NCBI GenBank assembly: GCA_028280785.1
Contig: JANQLF010000243.1
Coordinates: forward strand, 1-34,284
DNA from: Planctomycetota bacterium
GTDB taxonomy: Bacteria > Planctomycetota > UBA11346
Length of the DNA: 34,284 nucleotides
Direction: 5' to 3'
Under the pieces are notes generated by a model. The model saw nothing but the letters and a program-made list of their open reading frames with translations, ran no database searches and was not told the DNA's origin. Of this stretch, positions 8,666-15,929 are shown in pieces (within the stretch, counting starts at the first letter, position 1; each line of letters opens with the position of its first letter). The position numbers and the translations under genes are program-made.

Positions 8666-9811
8666 CTAGTAAAGAAATGTTCTGTTAATATTGGGCCTTG
8701 TCAGAAACTTATCGATGTCCTTGTACCTTAATCCAAAGCCACATTTTTCAGAAAAAGCATATGTATCAACATTCAAGATACCACGCCCGCCAAACATGAT
8801 TGGATTATCAACGACATCATCGCTTAAGAGATTCGTTCCAAAGGCCCCTTCTTGGGCTAGCGGCCTATGTGTTTGTGCAATCGTTAAAGCCGCTCGACTT
8901 AATAAGCTCGTTTCTCCAACTTGAGCACCAATAATCAATGGCATACCATAGCCCTTCGCCGTTTGTGCTAGATCTAGAGAGCGTATTATTCCACCCATTT
9001 TCGAAATACGCAGATTGATTACCCAATGTTCCGCCTCATCCGCAATTGCATGAAGATTCTTCACATTAAGGACGCTTTCATCTAAAATAATTTTTACCTG
9101 TGTTTGCTGTGCAATAGCTAACATCATCGCGTAGTTGTAAGCAGCGACTGGCTCCTCAATTGCCCAAATTGGATAATTCAATTGTGATATATAATCAATA
9201 ACTGTTTCGGCATCATGCCATAGATTATTTGCATCGAGTCGTACGTTTTCGATCATTCCCTTTGATTCGGTAAGCAATTCCATTTTCTTCTGGTCAACCC
9301 CTCGTTCGCCTGAAATTTTTAGCTTAAGATCATTCATTTCGAGGTGAAGATATTGCTGTAATTGTCGTTCGAATGTTTCCATGCTGCTATCGCCTAGAAT
9401 AGCAGAATAGGTGAATTCATCGCGTACATCCGCAAGACCTAAAAGAGATTCTACCGAACAATGATCCACATGAGCCAGCACATCTAAAAGGGCTAATTCA
9501 AGTGCACACCATGCGGCGGGATTTTTATCGATCTGATCGGATTCCTGTCGCACCCATTCCTTCAGTTGATTGATATCGTGAATCTCTGCAATGATTTCGC
9601 CGCTTATTTGATTAATGAAGTCTAAAGATGATTGTAATGTTTCTTGCGTTACATAGCTACGTGGGCACGACTCACCGTATCCTACGACACCACAGTCTGA
9701 GATTACTTTTACCCAGATACTGGACGTTTCTGCACGCGTTGCTGAACTGTGTTTAAATGCAGATTTAAATGGAATCGACAGCTTAAATGCTTCTATAGAT
9801 GCAATGCGCAT
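8666..9811 (-). CDS. Enolase-superfamily enzyme (muconate cycloisomerase / dipeptide epimerase / N-acylamino acid racemase type)
   Basis: 381-residue member of the mandelate racemase/muconate lactonizing branch of the enolase superfamily, acting by proton abstraction next to a carboxylate. The N-terminal capping domain runs to about residue 130. The barrel carries all expected residues: K163-L-K165 (acid/base Lys165) and metal ligands Asp193 (RLDANNLW), Glu219 (IEEP) and Asp244 (LDES). The second acid/base lysine is Lys271 (RISKMGG). The KxK motif and the lysine at 271 place it with muconate cycloisomerase, dipeptide epimerase, o-succinylbenzoate synthase and N-acylamino acid racemase rather than mandelate racemase. 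It starts 2 bp after the stop of the hydroxylase-GH3 fusion, so the two are very likely made together. No other menaquinone gene is present, which argues against MenC. An epimerase or racemase of an amide product is the preferred inference. Confidence 0.87.
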   Translation of the reverse strand: MRIASIEAFKLSIPFKSAFKHSSATRAETSSIWVKVISDCGVVGYGESCPRSYVTQETLQSSLDFINQISGEIIAEIHDINQLKEWVRQESDQIDKNPAAWCALELALLDVLAHVDHCSVESLLGLADVRDEFTYSAILGDSSMETFERQLQQYLHLEMNDLKLKISGERGVDQKKMELLTESKGMIENVRLDANNLWHDAETVIDYISQLNYPIWAIEEPVAAYNYAMMLAIAQQTQVKIILDESVLNVKNLHAIADEAEHWVINLRISKMGGIIRSLDLAQTAKGYGMPLIIGAQVGETSLLSRAALTIAQTHRPLAQEGAFGTNLLSDDVVDNPIMFGGRGILNVDTYAFSEKCGFGLRYKDIDKFLTRPNINRTFLY

Positions 9812-9813
9812 AG

Positions 9814-12363
9814 CTAAATATATCGCTCCAATGGAAAGTCACATTCATCTTTATAGGTCAAGAGCAATAGCTTATACTGACCTTCGCGTTGACCTGTCTG
9901 AAGCATATGATTTTTATAAGCATCTTCTGCCCCAGACTGAAGCACATAGACTTTCAACGGCAAAAGCCTTTCACTTTTACGTTTTTCACAGTATTCAACA
10001 TTTAATACCGAGAGCATAGCATCCAGGTTATCTGAAAACGAATCATCTAAGTCATCAGATTCAATATAAAACTCATATTGCGATGCTTCCACATTTGCCT
10101 GAGCCAAGAAAAATGGCATTGAGATATGCTTATCCTCACATAATTGCCTGAGTGCCTGTAACACTTGTGATTCATATAATTTCTCACCAGTAATACTCGT
10201 AATGCCCTTAGCTTTTTGAACGAAATAGAACAGTGGCGTTTGTTGATAGGTTCCCGAAACACGGATAATGTCGTCAATTTGATACCGATAGAGTCCTGTT
10301 TTTGTCGTAATAAAAATATAATAATCTTGTTCTTGTTGTAACTGATCTACCAATAGGAATTCTCCATCGCCTGATTCCCATTGGTTCTTTTCCACAAATT
10401 CATAAAAGTTTTCATCAAGTACTGGCAAACCCGATCGTGATTCACTGTCTAAAGTAAACGTACCCCGCATCTCACTCGCCAAATAGCCCAAGTCCATGAT
10501 CTGGCACTGATCGGGTAAATCATTTTTCAATTGCGACAATGCAATTCCACAACTTCCACCTGTCCATGTCGTCAGCAGTGCTATATATGGCCAAGCTGTT
10601 TTAATGCTCAGTTGTGATTGCTCTAATAATGATTGCAGCTGTCCCGCTCTGTGAGGTTTTGCCTTCAAAATAGGTTGAATGGCACCTAACACTTCAGGTT
10701 CTAGCTTTTCCTTTAGGTGAAAATCACCGTTGCGAATATCTTCGATAAGTTTATGGCCATACTCCTGCATCAACGATTGCAGTTTCAAAAAAGTGCTTGG
10801 ATTTGCACTGCCTAAATAACTGATGTACTCCTCAGACATTGCTATACGCAAACACAATAAGTATTTGAGTTGATGGTCTTTAATACCAAATACAATGGAT
10901 GGGATTAGGTACTTCTTGCGCATTGCTTTCGGCATATTCTGATAAAATAAGCCAGATACGGCACCAAAAGGAATATTATTTTCTAAATAACCTTCTATCG
11001 GGGCCCCGACAATGCCAAACATTTTTCCTCGAAATGCACGCGGCGCCTGTCGGTATTGTAAAAAAGAAAAGATTTGCTGATTCCGTTGTTCGCTCTGTAT
11101 CATCGTATTAAGCACGGGGATTAATTTCGGCTTATCGACCGTGCCGCTGGTCAACGAATACATGACCGGCTGTTCAGTTGTTAATGCGTGTTTGATGCCT
11201 GATTGCTGTTGTTCTATATAGGGCCTTATGCCTTCATAATTTTGAACTGGCAATAGCTCTCTAAATTTCTCGTAATCAGTTATTTGGTCAAAATCATGAT
11301 CTTTTCCAAAGTTTGTATGTTTATGTCTATCAATAATCTGCATAAGTACCTGTAATTGTGTAGAGCGCGGTTCTCGTGCTATTGCAGTTAATTTATTAAA
11401 GCGACTCCGTCCCACTACACTCATGTGCATAGTGATTAATGCATTACGTAATGTGTCTGAACAGGACAGCAGTAGAACATGGATTTTATCTGCCCCCGCT
11501 GTTAATGGTGTAAACATCTGTTGTATAAAACCCTGAGGATACACATCATTCACTAGTCCCAAATCGCCCACAGATTGATCACTGGGTAAATAGCGGGTGC
11601 CAAATAACAAATCCCAGACAATAAGATTGTTGCCATAGTTTGTATTTGACTCTTCTACTTTTTTCGAGTGATGCCAACGATGTAATTCAGGTCCGCTTAT
11701 AATATAATTCAGCACGCCTAATCGCATGTCTATATTACAGTGCTGAATGAATCCATTGATAGCATAGAAAACAAAATAAATGTTCAGAACCTCTTGGCTA
11801 ACGCCTATGAGAATGAATGGCAGTGCATCAAATAAAAACTGAAGCCCTTTGTCTAATGGATGAAACCGACCAACATTAAACCAGTATAAATTATGCGGGG
11901 AGTGATGGACCGCATGAAATCGCCACAATGGTTCCCATTCGTGAGCCAAACGATGCAACCAATATCTAAAAAAGTCAGCCATAAGAATCATGCACGCCAC
12001 TTGTATAGCCACATGTGCCTCACCTGGCCACCAAGCACAATCAATAATGCCACCTATATTATCGAGCAATAAAACCATTGTGAGATAAGCCAAAAGTCTC
12101 GGCAACAACATTTGAATGATGCCCATAAATAACAAATCATTACCAATAGTTTTCCAATTCGGCCACCAGATTTTCTTATAGGGTTGTACGTATTCTAATA
12201 TGCTTATGCATACGGCTGCACAGGTCACAGCTGCTATTACCATGAGCTCTGCATTCAACAGCGCGGGCGCGCCATAGGTATACAGCAGTAATCCTAGAGC
12301 GATCAGTGCCGGATAAGCAAGATAGCTTATTATATTCGACTTATGCTGTCTTGGTGATTCCAT
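9814..12363 (-). CDS. Fusion protein: membrane fatty acid hydroxylase/sterol desaturase domain + GH3 acyl-adenylase/amidosynthetase domain
   Basis: One uninterrupted 849-residue frame joins two complete enzyme modules. Residues about 1-285 are a fatty acid hydroxylase/sterol desaturase-type membrane di-iron enzyme. It has several hydrophobic helices (about 12-35, 40-56, 75-100, 115-135, 175-205) and the histidine clusters HRLAH (137-141), HAVHH (150-154), H208 and HRWHH (228-232). Residues about 300-849 match the GH3 family, plant enzymes and bacterial relatives that adenylate a carboxylate and pass it to an amine, usually an amino acid. Motif I is LTSGTVDKPKLIP (404-416), motif II YLASE (627-631) and motif III YRYQIDDIIRV (692-702); GEKLYE follows near 726. 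Both modules are full size, so this is a genuine fusion, presumably coupling oxidation of a lipid or terpenoid with amide formation at the inner membrane face. The start overlaps the preceding gene by 23 bp, suggesting translational coupling. Confidence 0.88.
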   Translation of the reverse strand: MESPRQHKSNIISYLAYPALIALGLLLYTYGAPALLNAELMVIAAVTCAAVCISILEYVQPYKKIWWPNWKTIGNDLLFMGIIQMLLPRLLAYLTMVLLLDNIGGIIDCAWWPGEAHVAIQVACMILMADFFRYWLHRLAHEWEPLWRFHAVHHSPHNLYWFNVGRFHPLDKGLQFLFDALPFILIGVSQEVLNIYFVFYAINGFIQHCNIDMRLGVLNYIISGPELHRWHHSKKVEESNTNYGNNLIVWDLLFGTRYLPSDQSVGDLGLVNDVYPQGFIQQMFTPLTAGADKIHVLLLSCSDTLRNALITMHMSVVGRSRFNKLTAIAREPRSTQLQVLMQIIDRHKHTNFGKDHDFDQITDYEKFRELLPVQNYEGIRPYIEQQQSGIKHALTTEQPVMYSLTSGTVDKPKLIPVLNTMIQSEQRNQQIFSFLQYRQAPRAFRGKMFGIVGAPIEGYLENNIPFGAVSGLFYQNMPKAMRKKYLIPSIVFGIKDHQLKYLLCLRIAMSEEYISYLGSANPSTFLKLQSLMQEYGHKLIEDIRNGDFHLKEKLEPEVLGAIQPILKAKPHRAGQLQSLLEQSQLSIKTAWPYIALLTTWTGGSCGIALSQLKNDLPDQCQIMDLGYLASEMRGTFTLDSESRSGLPVLDENFYEFVEKNQWESGDGEFLLVDQLQQEQDYYIFITTKTGLYRYQIDDIIRVSGTYQQTPLFYFVQKAKGITSITGEKLYESQVLQALRQLCEDKHISMPFFLAQANVEASQYEFYIESDDLDDSFSDNLDAMLSVLNVEYCEKRKSERLLPLKVYVLQSGAEDAYKNHMLQTGQREGQYKLLLLTYKDECDFPLERYI

Positions 12364-12769
12364 GATATTTCCACATAGTCAACAGAATCGACGCAAGCAC
12401 TAAATGAAAAATGGTTGGTATAATTGCCCCAAACCAATGATGCTCAGGCGCAAAGCCCAATCCCATAACTAACCGAAATAGCATCAGTAAAAAATAGATT
12501 GAGCCCGCGATAAGACAAAAACGTCCACGGCGGTAGTTCTGTGCTATGTTCCCCTGAGAAAGTTTAAGAATATGAATAAGCAGAAACACGAGTATAGCTA
12601 TTTGAAATGCTACCAACACTGGATACGGCATGACACCACTCTGCCATTGATCGAAAGCTGGAAGGATATCAAGCGGATAAAATTTCTGAATTAATTGCGC
12701 ACAAACACGAAAACAAAAGAGCAGTGTCAGAGCAATAATAATACCGGCATATCTGTGATTACGGTTCAT
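12341..12769 (-). CDS. hypothetical four-helix membrane protein, 142 aa
   Basis: Small integral membrane protein, probably of the inner membrane, with about four helices: residues 8-25 (AGIIIALTLLFCFRVCAQ), 47-68 (PYPVLVAFQIAILVFLLIHIL), 83-104 and 112-133. The loop after helix 1 reads FYPLDILPAFDQWQSGVMPYP. I cannot name the family. It is the first gene of the accessory cluster and its 3' end overlaps the start of the hydroxylase-GH3 fusion by 23 bp, so the two proteins are probably made in a coupled way and may form a complex or share a substrate. The charged N-terminus (NRNHR) fits an N-in topology. Confidence 0.72.
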   Translation of the reverse strand: MNRNHRYAGIIIALTLLFCFRVCAQLIQKFYPLDILPAFDQWQSGVMPYPVLVAFQIAILVFLLIHILKLSQGNIAQNYRRGRFCLIAGSIYFLLMLFRLVMGLGFAPEHHWFGAIIPTIFHLVLASILLTMWKYHGITKTA

Positions 12770-12859
12770 ATCAGTAGACCTGATACTAGCACAACTCTAG
12801 GGCAAGTAAAATAACAACACCGATTATGTCATGCTCAGTATCTGCCGTAGATCCAATAA

Positions 12860-14248
12860 TTAATAGCGTGACCAAAATTGTTCGGTCATCGCATGGCCAC
12901 TATTTTCCCACTCAACACGCCATTCATGTAAACGCTGACGCATTGCTGCAATTCGTTCGCTGTGCGCTGGTTCATCTATTAAGTTATTTATTTCGTCTGG
13001 ATCATTTAGGTGATCAAATAGCTGCGTCGCTTTTTCAGATTCAGTTCTGTATTCAATTAATTTATACTGCTGATCCTTAAGCGAGCGCATGGTGTCACAG
13101 TAGGCAAAATATAAATCTTCGCGCACATGGTGCTGGGAATCTTTAAAAACCGGGATTAAACTTTGGCCTTCAACTGTTTGTGGCCGCTCAATGTCTAAGT
13201 ACTCACACAAGGTTGGGTAGATGTCCAATAAATAAGCATAGGAGTCAGCTTGTACATTTTGCGGAACACCAGGACCAGCAAAAATCAATGGTACGCGCAC
13301 GCTGTGTTCATAATGATTCTGTTTACCCATGAGGCCATGCTGACCAACGGCCAAACCATTATCACCTGCAAAAATGATTAAGGTATTATCTTTTACACCT
13401 TTTTGTTCTAATGCCTGCATTACTTCGCCAAGTTGATAATCAATGTGTGCTATCATAGCGTAATATTCGGCAATATGTTGTTTGATTTTATCGGGTTCAC
13501 GTGGATGCGCTTCTAATACTTCGTCACGATTACGCAGTGCCCCGGTATCGTATGGATGTTCGGGCAAAAAATTCACAGGTAATTCAATGTCACCTGGCTG
13601 ATACATTTGTTTAAACCGATCCGGCATCGTGCGCGGGTCATGTGGTGCCAACAAGGATATATACATGAGAAACGGTTTTTCGTCATCGTAATTCATAATG
13701 TGATCGACAGCAGCACGCATAATGATATCAGTCGAATGCTCGCCACTATGAATATGATCGCATTCGCGTTCTATCACATCATTATTTTTAAATGGATCTT
13801 TAACTTCTTTTAATCGAGCATCATAAGCACCGCTTGGGTCGAAATCATAAACAGGTACATTCCAATGATCGGCCATGCCACCAAAAAATATTTCTGCGCC
13901 ACTATTAAAACTACGAGTAAAGGAAGCCCGTCCATTATGCCATTTTCCAGATCCGTAGGTGTTATAGCCGTGGCTTTGTAATAATTGTGGAAAAGTAATG
14001 TGCTCTTCCGGAATTGATTGTCCTTCACCCTGTAAATGAAATAAAGTGCGACCGGTTAATAACATACCACAACTTGGCATGCATACTGCGCCCGAGGTAC
14101 CGCAGGGAATATGCGCACGAGTAAAGCTGATTCCTTCAGAAACCAGCTTGTCCATATTGGGAGTCTGTATGGCTTTATTGCCTAGTGCATTGATCGTATC
14201 AAAGCGTTGGTCATCGGTAAAAATAAAGACTATGTTGGGTTTGCTCAT
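12860..14248 (-). CDS. Sulfatase with atypical activation motif (CxPSC)
   Basis: 462-residue type I sulfatase, last gene of the LacI/isomerase/kinase operon, starting 9 bp after the ribulokinase stop. Metal ligands are visible in IVFIFTDDQRFD (Asp12, Asp13) and IIFAGDNGLAVGQHGLMGK. A C-terminal LFDHLNDPDEINNL segment is typical. The activation site reads GAVCMPSCGMLLTGR: Cys56 is at the formylglycine position and Pro58 is present, but the arginine of CxPxR is replaced by Cys60 (codon TGT, one transition from CGT). That arginine is important both for recognition by maturation enzymes and in the active site, so the protein may be poorly or unusually activated, inactive, or altered in reaction. 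There is no signal peptide, so cytoplasmic location is likely. Context suggests removal of sulfate from a pentose- or fucose-containing sugar. Confidence 0.92.
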   Translation of the reverse strand: MSKPNIVFIFTDDQRFDTINALGNKAIQTPNMDKLVSEGISFTRAHIPCGTSGAVCMPSCGMLLTGRTLFHLQGEGQSIPEEHITFPQLLQSHGYNTYGSGKWHNGRASFTRSFNSGAEIFFGGMADHWNVPVYDFDPSGAYDARLKEVKDPFKNNDVIERECDHIHSGEHSTDIIMRAAVDHIMNYDDEKPFLMYISLLAPHDPRTMPDRFKQMYQPGDIELPVNFLPEHPYDTGALRNRDEVLEAHPREPDKIKQHIAEYYAMIAHIDYQLGEVMQALEQKGVKDNTLIIFAGDNGLAVGQHGLMGKQNHYEHSVRVPLIFAGPGVPQNVQADSYAYLLDIYPTLCEYLDIERPQTVEGQSLIPVFKDSQHHVREDLYFAYCDTMRSLKDQQYKLIEYRTESEKATQLFDHLNDPDEINNLIDEPAHSERIAAMRQRLHEWRVEWENSGHAMTEQFWSRY

Positions 14249-14257
14249 ACAGAGATA

Positions 14258-15874
14258 TTAAGCATCAACATAGGTAGCCAATGCTTGATACTGTGCATAA
14301 GCCGCTGCGTAGGCTGCTTTATTTTCAGCATTCGGCTTATAAGTCGCGCAAATACCAGCGTCGAGTTTGTTACCTGCCTCGTCGATGTCCGCGCATAAGC
14401 CTGCGGCGACGGCGGCGTACATCGCTGCTCCGAGGGCGCAGGTTTGATCGCTAGCACTCACCACAATTTCGCAGTCCAAAACATCGGCCATGCATTGCAT
14501 GACGAATTCTGATTTTTGGGCGATACCACCTAAAGCGACAATTCGATTAACACTGACACCATGCTCAGCCATGCGATCGTAAATTGCCTTTGAGCCAAAA
14601 ATAGTTGCCTCGACAAGAGCGCGATACAAACGCGGCGCATCGGTTCCTAATTTAATTCCGGAAATAGCTGCTTTTACATGTGGATTCACATCAGGTGTGC
14701 GACGGCCGTTATGCCAATCGAGTGCAGTAATCCCATCAGCACCAATTGGTAATGTTGCTGCTTCTTCACCAAGTTTGACTAAAATATTTTCGTACTGACT
14801 TTCATCGCCACCCATGGCTTGAATTGGCCACAATAACAATGAGCGATACCAGGAATAGACATCACCAAATGCACTTTGTCCGGCTTCTAAGCCAATCGCT
14901 CCATTTAAAATACTGCCATCAACTTGGCCACAAATACCGGGAATTATTTTATCACCAATATCTTCATAAGAGCTCACGACCATATCACAGGTCGAGGTGC
15001 CCATGACTTTACACCACATGCCTGGTTTAATATTTGCACCAACCGCACCGATGTGGGCATCGAGTGCGCCGACACTAATCGCGATACCTTCAGGCAGTCC
15101 TAATTTTTCTGCCCACGCCGCACACAAGGTGCCAGCTTGATTATCCATGGTGTAAGTTGTTTGATCCATGCGATCACGTAGGCTAGCTAACTTCGGTTCA
15201 ACTGCTGTTAAAAATGCATCGCTCGGAAAACCATCCCACTCGGCATGCCACATACCTTTATGGCCAGCTAAGCAACGGCTGCGTTTAATTGCTTTGGCAT
15301 CAGTAATGCCAGCGAGCAACGCCGGCAACCAATCGCCGTGCTCAATAAAACTGTGCGTTGCATCAGCGACTTGCTCATCAATTGATAAAATATGCGCTGC
15401 CTTAGCCCAAAACCATTCGGGCGAATGAATACCACCACTGTATTTGGTGAAGTCTGGGTAATCACCACTATGGGCTAATTCATTTATTTTATCAGACTCA
15501 GCTAAAGCCGTGTGGTCTTTCCATAAAATAAACATCGCATTGGGATTATCTTTAAACTCATCTTTTAATGCCAGGACTTCACCGTCTGCAGCTACGGCAA
15601 TCGGTGTTGAACCAGTGGTATCGATACCAATCCCTTTAACATCAGCAGCTGCTTCAGGCTTAGCTTTTAAAACTTCACTGACGACAAATTCTAAACCTTC
15701 TAAATAATCTAATGGATGTTGACGAAATTGTTCATTGGCGGCGTCACAATATTCACCACGCGCCCAACGTGCATAGGGATGTACAGCTGAAGCTACGCAG
15801 GAAGCATCACTCATATCAATTAAAACTGCACGACACGAATCAGTGCCGTAATCCAAACCAATGACATACGCCAT
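14258..15874 (-). CDS. araB: Ribulokinase (FGGY carbohydrate kinase)
   Basis: 538 residues (E. coli AraB 566). It phosphorylates L-ribulose to L-ribulose 5-phosphate with ATP in the cytosol. The FGGY-kinase fold is clear: phosphate-binding DYGTDSCRAVLID at residues 8-20, GIGIDTTGSTPIAV near 82, HKGMWHAEWDGFP, and CGQVDGSILNGAIGLEAGQSAFGDVYSWY. This last segment is diagnostic of ribulokinase rather than xylulo- or fuculokinase. VALGGIAQKSEFVMQ is the C-terminal ATP site. AAGGA (15882-15886) lies 7 bp before the ATG. It is the third gene of the operon, 55 bp after the isomerase gene with a strong hairpin in the gap, and 9 bp before the sulfatase. No L-ribulose 5-phosphate epimerase gene is in view, so the pathway is completed elsewhere or the natural sugar is another ketopentose. 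Confidence 0.93.
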   Translation of the reverse strand: MAYVIGLDYGTDSCRAVLIDMSDASCVASAVHPYARWARGEYCDAANEQFRQHPLDYLEGLEFVVSEVLKAKPEAAADVKGIGIDTTGSTPIAVAADGEVLALKDEFKDNPNAMFILWKDHTALAESDKINELAHSGDYPDFTKYSGGIHSPEWFWAKAAHILSIDEQVADATHSFIEHGDWLPALLAGITDAKAIKRSRCLAGHKGMWHAEWDGFPSDAFLTAVEPKLASLRDRMDQTTYTMDNQAGTLCAAWAEKLGLPEGIAISVGALDAHIGAVGANIKPGMWCKVMGTSTCDMVVSSYEDIGDKIIPGICGQVDGSILNGAIGLEAGQSAFGDVYSWYRSLLLWPIQAMGGDESQYENILVKLGEEAATLPIGADGITALDWHNGRRTPDVNPHVKAAISGIKLGTDAPRLYRALVEATIFGSKAIYDRMAEHGVSVNRIVALGGIAQKSEFVMQCMADVLDCEIVVSASDQTCALGAAMYAAVAAGLCADIDEAGNKLDAGICATYKPNAENKAAYAAAYAQYQALATYVDA

Positions 15875-15881
15875 ATTTTAT

Positions 15882-15886
15882 TCCTT
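15882..15886 (-). promoter_or_regulatory. Ribosome-binding site of ribulokinase gene
   Basis: AAGGA on the minus strand, 7 bp before the ATG at 15874. It lies 6 bp downstream of the intergenic hairpin, so it remains single-stranded when the hairpin forms. Confidence 0.6.
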
Positions 15887-15892
15887 AATTAC

Positions 15893-15923
15893 ATACCCCT
15901 CGGGATTATAACCCGAGGGGTAT
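15893..15923. terminator. 12-bp hairpin between isomerase and ribulokinase genes
   Basis: Perfect inverted repeat, ATACCCCTCGGG at 15893-15904 and CCCGAGGGGTAT at 15912-15923, with a 7-base loop. It sits in the 55-bp gap between two genes of one operon. On the plus strand it is followed by a short TTTT, but on the minus strand (the direction of transcription) there is no T-run, so full termination is unlikely there. It may instead stabilise the 3' end of the isomerase message, set the isomerase-to-kinase ratio, or stop antisense transcripts. Confidence 0.6.
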
Positions 15924-15929
15924 TTTCAA

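Noticed and set aside
8666-9811. MenC (o-succinylbenzoate synthase)
   Set aside because: Active-site residues would allow it, but no other menaquinone gene is nearby and the linkage is to the hydroxylase-GH3 fusion; an epimerase or racemase role fits the context better.
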